From assembly GCA_020161335.1 (NCBI GenBank), contig JAIUOJ010000007.1:1-56503 (forward strand): DNA of 56,503 nt, given 5' to 3'. Numbering within the stretch: position 1 is the first letter of the stretch; each line of letters opens with the position of its first letter. This stretch comes from Pseudomonadota bacterium. Its GTDB lineage: Bacteria > Pseudomonadota > Gammaproteobacteria > Xanthomonadales > Xanthomonadaceae. The notes under the pieces were generated by a model, which made no database searches, was not told the origin of the DNA, and saw only the letters and a list, made by a program, of their open reading frames with translations. The position numbers were made by a program, and so were the translations under genes. Below, piece after piece: positions 18,495 to 26,869 of the stretch.

Positions 18495-19651
18495 GAGAAC
18501 TTTCGATGACCCCGTTCCGTCTGATGTCGCCGTTGCTGGCCGCGGCGTTACTGCTTGCCATGGCCGCATGTTCGAGGTCCCCCTCGACCGAGTCGGCCCC
18601 GACCGAAGCCGAAGGCGCTGAAGCGCCCACCGAAAGCGAAGCCGGCATCGCGCCCGTCAAGCTCGATGCCGCAGCGATGAAAGCTGCCGGCATCGTCGTG
18701 CAGGCGTTGCAGCCCGCTTCGATGAGCGAACAGCTGCGTGCGCCCGGTGAAGTGCTCGACAATGCCTACGGCACGGCGCTGATCACGCCCAGTGTCGAAG
18801 CCCTGGTCGTGCGTCGCCATGCCAAGCTCGGCGACGAAGTGCGCGCCGGCGCACCGCTGGTGACGCTGTCCAGCGTCGAAGTCGCCAATGCCCAGGCAGA
18901 GTTGCGCATCGCCGAACAGGAATGGCGCCGCGTCTCTGCACTCGGTCGTGAGGCCGTGTCCGGGCGCCGCATCAACGAGGCACAGGTCGCGCTCGATCGC
19001 GCTCGCGCAACGGCACAGGCGTATGGCTTGCCGGGCACGGCGGCCGGGCGCAGCAACGGCCAGTTCACCTTGACCGCGCCGCATGCCGGGCGAATCACCG
19101 AGGATGCCGTGGTCGTCGGCGAGAAAATTGAACCGGGCAAGACGCTGTTCCGCCTGGTCGATGAATCGGTGGTTTGGGTCGACGCCAAGCTGCCATCGGG
19201 GATCGTTCCGCGCATCACACCCGGCACGGAAGCGACGGTGGTGTTCAACGGCGAGCGCCTGAAGGGTACCGTTCAGCATCCCGCGCATCGCACGTCGGAC
19301 ACGACCCGCAATGCGGTGGTGCGGATCGAGGTTCCGAACCGGGACGACCGCCTGCACAGCGGCGATTACGTCGATGTGTTCTTCGAGGCCAGCGACGTCG
19401 CCAAGGATGGCAACGCCGCCGTGACTATGGTGTCGGTGCCAACCGACGCGGTGGTGCAGTTGGAAGGCGACACGGTCGTGTTCCGTCGCAACGCGACCGG
19501 TGCGTTGGAACCGACGCCGGTGCGTACCGGTGAAGCGATCGGCGATCGGACCGTCATCCGCGAAGGCCTCAAGCCCGGCGACGCCGTCGTGGTCGAAGGC
19601 GCCTTTGCCGTCAAAGCGCAGATGCTCAAGTCGCAGTTAGGAGAAGAGTGA
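18491..19651 (+). CDS. czcB: CzcB, periplasmic adaptor of the Zn/Co/Cd RND efflux system
   Basis: A 386-residue membrane-fusion protein bridging CzcA and CzcC. A lipobox-like LLAMAAC (Cys27) suggests a lipid anchor. Barrel-sandwich halves flank a short coiled coil (NAQAELRIAEQEW to ALDRARATAQAYGL) and meet at FTLTAPHAGRITEDAVVVGE. The beta-barrel and C-terminal domains contain ESVVWVDAKL and GLKPGDAVVVEGAFAVKAQMLKSQLGEE, typical of CzcB. The His-rich N-terminal domain found in Cupriavidus CzcB is lacking; an acidic Thr/Ser/Glu stretch takes its place. Confidence 0.93.
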   Translation: MRELSMTPFRLMSPLLAAALLLAMAACSRSPSTESAPTEAEGAEAPTESEAGIAPVKLDAAAMKAAGIVVQALQPASMSEQLRAPGEVLDNAYGTALITPSVEALVVRRHAKLGDEVRAGAPLVTLSSVEVANAQAELRIAEQEWRRVSALGREAVSGRRINEAQVALDRARATAQAYGLPGTAAGRSNGQFTLTAPHAGRITEDAVVVGEKIEPGKTLFRLVDESVVWVDAKLPSGIVPRITPGTEATVVFNGERLKGTVQHPAHRTSDTTRNAVVRIEVPNRDDRLHSGDYVDVFFEASDVAKDGNAAVTMVSVPTDAVVQLEGDTVVFRRNATGALEPTPVRTGEAIGDRTVIREGLKPGDAVVVEGAFAVKAQMLKSQLGEE

Positions 19652-19691
19652 TGATCTCTGACGCCAATCCCGCCTTTGCGGGAGGTGCGCC

Positions 19692-22600
19692 ATGCTGAAT
19701 CGCCTGGTCGAACTCTCCCTGCGCTACAAGTTCCTGGTCCTGATCGTGTTCGCGGTCGTCGCCTTCCTCGGCATCAGCGCCGTTCGCAACGTGCCGATCG
19801 ATGCCTTCCCCGACGTGACGCCGGTCCAGGTCAACATCTACACCGAGTCCCCGGGCCTGGCCGCCGAGGACGTCGAGCAGTTGCTCACCACGCCGGTGGA
19901 GTCTGCGTTGGCCGGCCTGCCGAAGGTGCAGGAAATCCGCTCGGTCAGCCTGTTCGGGTTGTCGTACGTGTCGGTCTATTTCAAGGACGACATGGACATC
20001 TACTTCGCGCGACAACTGGTCAACGAACGCCTGCAGGAAATCGGCGATCGTCTGCCTGAAGGCTATGGCAAGCCGAGCATGGGCCCGAACACGTCGGGCC
20101 TGGGGCAGGTGTACTGGTACACCGTCGAACGCGCGCCCGGCGTCAGTAAGGACCAGGTCACCGATATGGACCTGCGCACATGGCAGGAATGGACCGTGCG
20201 GCTGATCCTGCGCACGGCACCGGGCGTGGACGACGTTAGTTCCTGGGGCGGTGGCGAACGCCAGTACCAGGTGCAGATCGATCCGCAACGCCTCTACGCC
20301 CGCGGGCTGGGCTTCGGCGATGTCATCAACGCGCTCCCCGCCAACAACGGCCAGGTCGGCGGTAACGTGATGGACGTGGGCCGCGAGCAGTTCCTGGTGC
20401 GCGGTCTGGGTTTGCTGAAGTCGACCGAGGACATCGGCGCGATCGTGCTCAAGTCGGAGGACGGTGTGCCGGTGTATCTGCGTGACGTGGCAACCGTGGT
20501 CGAAGCCCCCGCGCCGCGCTTCGGTGCGGTGACCCGCGACGGCCAGGAAGTCGTGATGGGCCAGGCGCTGGCCCGCATCGGCGAGAACGCCAAGGACGTG
20601 GTCGAGGCGGTCAAGGGCAAGCTTGACGTGGTGCGCGATGCACTGCCGAAGACCATGGTGCTCAAGCCGATGTACGAGCGCACTGACCTCGTCAACAAGG
20701 CGGTCGAAACCGCGGTGCGGGCGCTGGTGGAAGGCTCGCTGCTGGTCGCGGTAATCCTGTTCCTGTTCCTGGGCGAGGTCCGCTCAGCGCTGGTCGTGAT
20801 CGTCACACTGCCGCTGGCCATGCTGATTGCCTTCATCGGCATGGGGCAGGTCGGCTTGTCCGCCAATCTGATGTCGCTCGCGGGCCTGGCGATCGGCATC
20901 GGCATGATGGTCGACGGCGCGGTGGTAATGGTGGAGAACGCCTTCCGGATCATGGCGGAGCGGTTGGAACACGGAGAGAAGGTCGACAAGACTTCTGCGG
21001 TGTTGGCCGCGGCTAAGGAAGTGGCCAATCCAATCACGTTCGCGATCGGCATCATCATCGTGGTGTTCCTGCCGCTGTTCGCGCTGGAAGGCCTCGAAGG
21101 CAAGATGTTCAAGCCGATGGCATTCAACATCGCCTTCGCGATGGCCGGTTCGCTGATCCTGAGCCTGACGCTGATCCCGGTCTTGGCGTCGATGATTCTC
21201 AAGCCCAAGCCCGAGCGCGATACGTGGTTGGTGGCCAGGATCAAGCGTGGTTATCAGCCGCTGTTGGCGAAGGCGCTGGGCCGCAAGAAAGTGGTCGTGA
21301 TCAGCGCGCTTGTCGCCTTGGTCGCGAGCCTGGCGCTGTTCCCTTTCCTGGGTAAGGAGTTCATGCCGCAACTGCAGGAAGGCTCGATCATGTGGCGCGT
21401 GACGGGCATCCCGTCGACCTCGCTCAACGAATCGATCAAGACCAGCAACACCATCGCCGCGGCCTTCAAGCAATTCCCGGAGGTCGAGACCACGCTGGCG
21501 ATGATCGGCCGTGCCGAGAAGGGCGAGACCGCCGACGTCAATTACATGGAGATCTACACCGCGCTCAAACCCGAGGAAGAGTGGAAGTCGGGCCGCGACA
21601 TCAAGCAGCTCGAAGCGGCGATGCAAGAGACGCTGGAGAAGGTCGTGCCGAACGTGGTGCCCGGCTACACCCAACCGATCCAGATGCGCGTGGAGGAACT
21701 GATCTCCGGCGTGCGCGCCACCTTGGCGCTGAAGCTTTACGGTGAAGACCTGGGCGAACTCGACAAGCTGAGCGGCCGCATCAAGCGCGTGCTGGACAAG
21801 GTGCCGGGCGTGGCCGACCTTGCTTTGGAAGCCAACATCGGCAAGCCGCAGATTCGCATCGCGGTCAAGCGCGACGAACTGGCCCGCCATGGCATGAACG
21901 CTGAGGAGGTGCTCACCATCGTCCGCAATGGCCTGGGCGGCGAACCGGTGAGCGTACTGCTCGATGGCGTGAAACGCTTCGATATCGCAGTGCGGCTGGA
22001 TGACGCGACACGCGATTCGGTCGAGTCATTGCGTCGCATCCCGCTCCGCACGGCAACCGGCGCCTTGGTGCCGCTGTCGGAGGTAGCCGACATCAACGTG
22101 GCCGAAGGTTACTCGTTCGTCCGTCGCGAGCAACTGCAACGCTATGCGGTGATCCAGATGGACGTCCGAGGCCGCGACGTCGATAGCTTCGTCCAGGACG
22201 CTGAGACGGCGATTAAGCAGCAGGTGAAGCTGCCGCCGGGCTACTGGATCGAGTGGGGTGGGGCGTTCGAGAACCAGCAGCGTGCGCTGGCCAAGTTGGC
22301 GCTGATCGTGCCAGTCACGATCTTTTTCATCTTCGTGTTGCTCTATACCGCCTTCAACTCGGTCAAGTACGCGGCGCTGATTCTGGCCAACGTGCCGTTC
22401 GCCACCATTGGCGGATTGTTGGCCTTGTTTGTCACCGGCCAGTACCTGTCGGTGCCCTCAGCGATCGGCTTCATCGCGGTATTCGGCGTGGCGATGCTCA
22501 ACGGCATCGTGCTGGTGAGCTTCCTCAACGAGCTGCGTGAGAAAGGCCTGTCGGTGCGCGAAGCGGTGGTGCAGGGCACGGCTCTGCGTCTGCGACCGGT

Positions 22601-22820
22601 GCTGATGACCGCGAGCGTGGCGATCCTCGGTCTGGTGCCGATGCTGCTGTCCAGCGGTGTCGGCGCGGAAACGCAACGTCCGTTGGCGACGGTGGTCGTT
22701 GGCGGTCTGATCAGTTCAACGCTGCTCACGTTGATCCTGCTTCCGGTTCTGTACGAATGGCTTGAAAACCGCTCCGACCGCAAGGCGGCCGAGCACAATT
22801 CTCAGGAGACTGCGTCATGA
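19692..22820 (+). CDS. czcA: CzcA, heavy-metal RND proton antiporter
   Basis: A 1042-residue HME-RND inner-membrane pump, full length for the family. A GGAGGT site precedes the ATG. It starts MLNRLVELSLRYKFLVLI and has 12 predicted membrane helices with two large periplasmic loops. The TM4 proton-relay motif reads GIGMMVDGAVVMVEN: Asp408 and Glu415 of Cupriavidus CzcA are conserved at identical numbering, but the position of Asp402 is Gly. This departs from the classical DFGIIVDGA of Zn/Co/Cd pumps and leaves the substrate less certain. The stop overlaps the start of the next gene (ATGA). Confidence 0.93.
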   Translation: MLNRLVELSLRYKFLVLIVFAVVAFLGISAVRNVPIDAFPDVTPVQVNIYTESPGLAAEDVEQLLTTPVESALAGLPKVQEIRSVSLFGLSYVSVYFKDDMDIYFARQLVNERLQEIGDRLPEGYGKPSMGPNTSGLGQVYWYTVERAPGVSKDQVTDMDLRTWQEWTVRLILRTAPGVDDVSSWGGGERQYQVQIDPQRLYARGLGFGDVINALPANNGQVGGNVMDVGREQFLVRGLGLLKSTEDIGAIVLKSEDGVPVYLRDVATVVEAPAPRFGAVTRDGQEVVMGQALARIGENAKDVVEAVKGKLDVVRDALPKTMVLKPMYERTDLVNKAVETAVRALVEGSLLVAVILFLFLGEVRSALVVIVTLPLAMLIAFIGMGQVGLSANLMSLAGLAIGIGMMVDGAVVMVENAFRIMAERLEHGEKVDKTSAVLAAAKEVANPITFAIGIIIVVFLPLFALEGLEGKMFKPMAFNIAFAMAGSLILSLTLIPVLASMILKPKPERDTWLVARIKRGYQPLLAKALGRKKVVVISALVALVASLALFPFLGKEFMPQLQEGSIMWRVTGIPSTSLNESIKTSNTIAAAFKQFPEVETTLAMIGRAEKGETADVNYMEIYTALKPEEEWKSGRDIKQLEAAMQETLEKVVPNVVPGYTQPIQMRVEELISGVRATLALKLYGEDLGELDKLSGRIKRVLDKVPGVADLALEANIGKPQIRIAVKRDELARHGMNAEEVLTIVRNGLGGEPVSVLLDGVKRFDIAVRLDDATRDSVESLRRIPLRTATGALVPLSEVADINVAEGYSFVRREQLQRYAVIQMDVRGRDVDSFVQDAETAIKQQVKLPPGYWIEWGGAFENQQRALAKLALIVPVTIFFIFVLLYTAFNSVKYAALILANVPFATIGGLLALFVTGQYLSVPSAIGFIAVFGVAMLNGIVLVSFLNELREKGLSVREAVVQGTALRLRPVLMTASVAILGLVPMLLSSGVGAETQRPLATVVVGGLISSTLLTLILLPVLYEWLENRSDRKAAEHNSQETAS

Positions 22821-23137
22821 AACAGATCAAGGCATTTGTGCACCGCAATCGTGTCTCAGACTTGATCCACGCGCTGGAAGCCGCCGGCTTCCAGCGCCTC
22901 AGCCTGTTCGACGTGAAAGGCCTGCTGCGCGCACTCAGTGCGCGCGAGCAGGAGTATTCGGTCGAGTTCGGTGATCAAGTGATCAACGAAGTGCAGATGG
23001 AACTGTTCTGCGAGGACAGCGACGTAGGGCGTGCGGTGGAGATTTTTCGCCAGATCGGGCGGACGGGTCGAGCGGAAGCCGGCTGGATATACGTGAGCAC
23101 CATCGATCAGTCGATTCCCATCAACGACGTCCGTTGA
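22817..23137 (+). CDS. PII-like protein (PII-NG type), first copy
   Basis: A 106-residue GlnB-like ferredoxin-fold protein. It starts MKQIKAFVHRNRVSDLIHALEAAGF, with the beta-alpha-beta of PII proteins, and has IGRTGRAEAGWIYVS at the position of the PII B-loop (TGxxGxGxIFV-like). The T-loop (about residues 37-58) lacks the uridylylation Tyr motif of GlnB. The start overlaps czcA. Such PII-like proteins linked to heavy-metal RND genes form a described group (PII-NG) of unknown ligand and role; regulation or sensing for the CzcCBA pump is an inference. A second copy follows. Confidence 0.82.
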   Translation: MKQIKAFVHRNRVSDLIHALEAAGFQRLSLFDVKGLLRALSAREQEYSVEFGDQVINEVQMELFCEDSDVGRAVEIFRQIGRTGRAEAGWIYVSTIDQSIPINDVR

Positions 23138-23210
23138 TGGCCGAAGCGGTGCCGTGACTGGGTGCGGCGGGCCCGGCCTGTCGCGTCCTTCAACATCGGG
23201 AGTGCCCACC

Positions 23211-23531
23211 ATGAAGATGATTGTCGCCTTTGTCCGTCCATCGCTGGCTGATCGCATCGTGCGGGTAATCGAGCGTGCGGGCCTCTACCACCTCTCGCTG
23301 TCCCGGGTGCACGGCGTCGTGCATCCGAACGAAGCCATCGTCCGTGCCGATCTGGCGCCAGAGGGTGAATCCGACGTGCGGTTGGAAGCCTATTGCGAAG
23401 ATGCGCGGACCGAACAGATTGTGGCCCTGATCCATGAGGTAGGCCGCATCGGCGACCTGCCGGTAGGGGCCGTGTTCGTCGTGCCGGTGGAGCGGCACGA
23501 GGCAATCGGCCCGTCGAGCCCAGCCGAATGA
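23211..23531 (+). CDS. PII-like protein (PII-NG type), second copy
   Basis: A 106-residue paralogue of the preceding protein with the same fold pattern: MKMIVAFVRPSLADRIVRVIERAGL, LEAYCEDARTEQIVALIHEVG and GRIGDLPVGAVFVVPVE, the last resembling a PII B-loop. The sequences share the Cys-Glu-Asp segment but are otherwise diverged, so this is not a recent duplication. The ATG at 23211 begins the fold directly. It lies 73 bases after the first copy and 22 before the exchanger gene. A heteromeric trimer of the two proteins is conceivable but unproven. Confidence 0.8.
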   Translation: MKMIVAFVRPSLADRIVRVIERAGLYHLSLSRVHGVVHPNEAIVRADLAPEGESDVRLEAYCEDARTEQIVALIHEVGRIGDLPVGAVFVVPVERHEAIGPSSPAE

Positions 23532-23553
23532 CTCATCGAAGGAGAAGCCGCGC

Positions 23554-24801
23554 ATGACTCGCCTCCATAACGGCATTCGCGAATTCGTCGTTCCCGTGAG
23601 CGCCGCAGTAGCGGCCGTCCTGCCCGCCACGTATCTGCGCATCACCAGCGGTAGCGCGGGTGCGCTGGGTGATGCGGTGCTGTTTGGTCTTGCGATCCTG
23701 GCAGCGGGCTTCCTGTTGTCATGGGGTGCCGAAGCGGCGGAAAAATACATCGCCACCGGTTTCGTGCTGGCGGTGGTTGCGTTGATTACAGTGCTGCCCG
23801 AATACGCGGTCGACTTCTACTACGCCTATCGCGCCGGGCAGGATCCGGCCTCGGGTTACGTCGCCTACGCCGCAGCGAACATGACAGGCGCCAATCGTCT
23901 GCTGATCGGCCTGGCCTGGCCGCTGCTGGTGGGCCTGCATTGGTGGCGTTCGCGACAGCGAGGAATCGTGCTGCAGTACGAAAACTCGGTCGAGATCGTT
24001 TTCCTCGCCCTAGCCAGCGCGTATGCCTTCATCATCTTGCTGAAGAACAGCATTGGCATAATCGACTTTCTCGTGCTGGGCGTCTTGTTCTGCCTGTACC
24101 TGTGGCGCACCTCGCGCGCGGAGAACGAAGAGGAAGAGGAAGACGAAGAACCGGGCCCAGGCGCGGTGATCGCGCAGTTGACGCCCGCCAAGCGCTGGAC
24201 GGTGATGGCGGCGATGAGTGTGGTGGCGGCCGGTGTCATCCTGCTGGCGGCCGAACCCTTCGCCGAATCGCTGGTGGCTTCAGGTCGTCGTCTAGGCATC
24301 GACGAGTTCCTTGTAGTCCAGTGGCTGGCACCGCTGGCCAGCGAAGCGCCAGCGGTCACCATCGCCATCCTGTTCGCCCTTGATGGCCGCGCCCGTGCCG
24401 GCCTCACCACCATGATCAGTGACAAGATCAACCAGTGGACGCTGTTGGTCGGCATGTTGCCGATCGCGATGAGCATCGGCGCTGGGCGAGTGATGTCGCT
24501 TCCGCTGGATGCGCGCCAGCACGAGGAGTTCTTCCTGACGGCGGCGCAATCCGTGTTCGCGCTGGCGCTGCTGTTGCCGCTGCGGCTTAGCCTCTGGGGG
24601 GCATTGGCCTTGGCGAGTCTGTTCGTGACGCAACTCGGGCTGGCCTTCTTCTACCAGGCCACGCCCGAGCGCGAGATCGCCGTGCTGACGGCCTTGGCCT
24701 GGGTGTATCTCGCGCTGGCGGTAGCACTGCTTGTTCGCCACATCCGGCGATTGCCCGCACTGATGCGGGCAATGCTCGGAACGAGTCCGCAGACCGAATA
24801 A
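23554..24801 (+). CDS. CaCA-superfamily cation exchanger (sodium/calcium exchanger-like)
   Basis: A 415-residue inner-membrane protein with about ten hydrophobic helices in two inverted halves. The alpha-repeats show the family pattern: LPEYAVDFYYAY...NMTGANRLLIGLAWPL in the first half and LAPLASEAPAVTIAILFALDGRARAG in the second, each carrying the ion-binding acidic residue. A cytosolic loop between them is strongly acidic (ENEEEEEDEE, about residue 190). Its place between the PII-like genes and czcD suggests it moves a divalent metal or supports the czc system with a counter-ion gradient. The substrate is unknown. Confidence 0.82.
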   Translation: MTRLHNGIREFVVPVSAAVAAVLPATYLRITSGSAGALGDAVLFGLAILAAGFLLSWGAEAAEKYIATGFVLAVVALITVLPEYAVDFYYAYRAGQDPASGYVAYAAANMTGANRLLIGLAWPLLVGLHWWRSRQRGIVLQYENSVEIVFLALASAYAFIILLKNSIGIIDFLVLGVLFCLYLWRTSRAENEEEEEDEEPGPGAVIAQLTPAKRWTVMAAMSVVAAGVILLAAEPFAESLVASGRRLGIDEFLVVQWLAPLASEAPAVTIAILFALDGRARAGLTTMISDKINQWTLLVGMLPIAMSIGAGRVMSLPLDARQHEEFFLTAAQSVFALALLLPLRLSLWGALALASLFVTQLGLAFFYQATPEREIAVLTALAWVYLALAVALLVRHIRRLPALMRAMLGTSPQTE

Positions 24802-24839
24802 CGCGTTCGAACCATCGATTCGATTACGGGAGACTTCTT

Positions 24840-25733
24840 ATGGGCGCAGGACACGATCACGGCACCGGCGAGATAAAGCACGAACAGCCATTGTGGTGGG
24901 CCTTTGGCTTAACTACCGCGTTCCTGATTGCGGAGGTCATCGGTGGATTGATTACCAATAGCCTGGCATTGCTGTCCGATGCCGCTCACATGGGCACAGA
25001 TGTCATTGCGCTGGCAATCTCGTTGTTCGCTGTGCGTTTGAGCCGACGACCACCCGACGCCAAGCGCACGTATGGCTATGCGCGGATGGAAGCCATAGGC
25101 GCGATGATCAATGGTGGCCTGCTGTTCCTGGTCGCCGGCTACATCCTGTGGGAGGCCGTCGGCCGCTTTCGCGATCCGCCGGAAGTCGCCTCGAGCGGCA
25201 TGCTGGTGATCGCTGCGATTGGCCTGGTCATCAATCTGATCTCGATGCGCCTACTCAAGGCGGGCAGCGGCACCAGCCTCAACGTCAAGGGCGCCTATCT
25301 GGAAGTCTGGAGCGACATGCTGGGTTCCGTCGGTGTCATCGTCGGCGCGTTGGTGATCAAGTTCACCGGATGGACGGTGGCCGACCCCATCATCGCAGTC
25401 CTCATCGGACTTTGGGTGCTGCCGCGTACGTGGACATTGTTGCGGGAAGCTGGTCAGGTGCTGATGCAAGGCGTGCCGCATGGCCTGGAGTTGGACGAGG
25501 TCCGCACCATGATGCTGTCGCACCCCAACGTCATCGCGGTTCATGACCTGCATGCCTGGGCCTTGGGCTCCAAGGAGCCGGTGCTGACGGCGCATATCGT
25601 GTTGCGCGATGGGGGCGATGGAGAACAAGTCCGGCGCTCACTGGCCGCTGCACTGGAGGAGCGGTTCAGCATTCACCACGCGACGCTGCAAGTCGAAATG
25701 ACGCCATGTGACGATGCACATGGTCATGCCTAA
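24840..25733 (+). CDS. czcD: CzcD, cation diffusion facilitator (Zn/Co/Cd)
   Basis: A 297-residue CDF transporter exporting Zn2+/Co2+/Cd2+ from cytoplasm to periplasm by proton antiport. It has a short His-containing N-terminus (GAGHDHGTG), six membrane helices with the transport site in TM2 (SDAAHMGTD) and TM5 (EVWSDMLGSVG), and a cytosolic C-terminal domain (HDLHAWALGSKEPVLTAHIVL) that dimerises and binds metal. It ends czc transcription; its stop overlaps the convergent merR end by four bases, and no terminator is seen between them. Confidence 0.94.
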   Translation: MGAGHDHGTGEIKHEQPLWWAFGLTTAFLIAEVIGGLITNSLALLSDAAHMGTDVIALAISLFAVRLSRRPPDAKRTYGYARMEAIGAMINGGLLFLVAGYILWEAVGRFRDPPEVASSGMLVIAAIGLVINLISMRLLKAGSGTSLNVKGAYLEVWSDMLGSVGVIVGALVIKFTGWTVADPIIAVLIGLWVLPRTWTLLREAGQVLMQGVPHGLELDEVRTMMLSHPNVIAVHDLHAWALGSKEPVLTAHIVLRDGGDGEQVRRSLAAALEERFSIHHATLQVEMTPCDDAHGHA

Positions 25734-26176
25734 TCGGCTATCGCGGCGCATCGACCGCGCTTGTCCGAGTGCTCCGTCGCATGCTCTAGACGGTCCAGGG
25801 TCGGACACGACTCGCCGCCAGGCGCCTGACTGCATTCAGCGATGAGGTTCATAAGATCGACTTCCAGCCGATGTAACGCATCGAGTCGTTCGCGAACATC
25901 GACCAGTTTGAGTTCGGTCAGTCGACGCGTTTGCTCACAGGCCCGCTTGCCCTTGAGTTCCAGCAGGCCGGCAATTTCATCCAGGGTAAATCCCATCGCT
26001 TGGGCTCGCCGGATGAATTGAAGACGGGTGACATCGGCTGGTCCGTAGTGGCGGAAGCCGCCCAAGGGCCGTTGGGGTTCCGGCAACAGCCGGCGGCGCT
26101 GGTAGTAGCGCACGGTTTCGACATGCACGCCGGCCGATGCCGCCAGTTTGCTGATGGTGAGGGCGCTCTCGGCCAT
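25730..26176 (-). CDS. merR: MerR, mercury-responsive regulator
   Basis: A 148-residue true MerR. The Hg(II)-binding cysteines are Cys80 (KRACEQT), Cys115 and Cys124 (ECSQAPGGESCP), with the same spacing (35 and 9) as Cys82/117/126 of Tn501 MerR. The HTH reads ISKLAASAGVHVETVRYYQRRRLL. It diverges from merT across a 41-base gap carrying the mer operator, as in classical mer operons. A short Cys-containing tail (DKRGRCAAIAD) extends beyond the usual end. Confidence 0.93.
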   Translation of the reverse strand: MAESALTISKLAASAGVHVETVRYYQRRRLLPEPQRPLGGFRHYGPADVTRLQFIRRAQAMGFTLDEIAGLLELKGKRACEQTRRLTELKLVDVRERLDALHRLEVDLMNLIAECSQAPGGESCPTLDRLEHATEHSDKRGRCAAIAD

Positions 26177-26179
26177 GGC

Positions 26180-26211
26180 TTGACTCCGTACCCAGGTACA
26201 GACCGTAGTAT
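26180..26211 (+). promoter_or_regulatory. mer promoter/operator
   Basis: TTGACT (26180-26185) and TAGTAT (26206-26211) are separated by 20 bp, the over-long spacing of MerR-controlled promoters. The spacer contains GTAC-CCAG-GTAC (26188-26199) as operator core, resembling the Tn501/Tn21 mer operator half sites. Transcription should start at about 26217-26219, on or next to the merT ATG (26218). Confidence 0.8.
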
Positions 26212-26217
26212 GCGCTC

Positions 26218-26574
26218 ATGGCCAACCTCCCCGCCAAATCCTCCCTGCCAGCCATCGTTGCGGCGAGTTTTGCCGCCATCGCGGCGTCCGTGTGCTGTGT
26301 GGTGCCGCTGGTTCTGGTGCTGCTGGGCGTCAGCGGCGCGTGGATTGCCAACCTCACCGCGCTGGATGCCTGGCGACCTTGGTTCAGCGTGGCCACGTTG
26401 GCGTGCCTTGGCTGGGCATTTTGGAGTCTGTACGGTCCTGCCTCCCGCTGTCGAACGGACGGAGCTTGCATTGATCCAGGCGGGCTGCGCCGCCGCCGGC
26501 GTTGGCTCTGGATGGCAACCGTCGTGATCGCGCTGCTGCTGCTCTTCCCGTATTACGTAGCTTGGTTCATGTAG
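26218..26574 (+). CDS. merT: MerT, inner-membrane mercuric ion transporter
   Basis: A 118-residue protein with three hydrophobic helices. The first carries the vicinal Cys26-Cys27 pair (ASVCCVVPLVLVLLGVSGAWI) that accepts Hg(II) from MerP; Cys77 and Cys83 sit in the cytosolic loop (RCRTDGACID), as in MerT. There is no ribosome-binding site before the ATG, which lies at the predicted transcription start, so the mRNA may be leaderless. MerT moves Hg(II) into the cytoplasm, where MerA normally reduces it, but no merA is present. Confidence 0.93.
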   Translation: MANLPAKSSLPAIVAASFAAIAASVCCVVPLVLVLLGVSGAWIANLTALDAWRPWFSVATLACLGWAFWSLYGPASRCRTDGACIDPGGLRRRRRWLWMATVVIALLLLFPYYVAWFM

Positions 26575-26584
26575 GAGACGAACG

Positions 26585-26869
26585 ATGCGCCAGTGGATTG
26601 TTGGGTTGATGATCTTGTGGACGGGCATGGCGTGGGCCGCGACGCCGAAGAAGGCCGTCCTCGATGTTGAAAACATGACCTGCCCGGCGTGCAGCATCAC
26701 GATCGAAAAGGCCCTGGACAAGGTGCCCGGCGTTTCCAAGGCACAAGTCGACACCAAGGCGGCTACTGTCACCGTGGACTTCGATGCCGATCGCACCAAC
26801 GTGCCAGCTATCGCGCGTGCGATCTCCGAGGCAGGCTTCCCGGCCAAGGCGAGGGCCAACGGTGGCTGA
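26585..26869 (+). CDS. merP: MerP, periplasmic mercury-binding protein
   Basis: A 94-residue protein with a signal peptide (ending AWAA, residue 19) and one HMA domain whose metal motif is MTCPACS, Cys33 and Cys36. It binds Hg(II) in the periplasm and passes it to MerT. A GAGACG-type site precedes the ATG, 10 bases after merT. The last codons overlap the GTG start of the following gene. Confidence 0.95.
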   Translation: MRQWIVGLMILWTGMAWAATPKKAVLDVENMTCPACSITIEKALDKVPGVSKAQVDTKAATVTVDFDADRTNVPAIARAISEAGFPAKARANGG

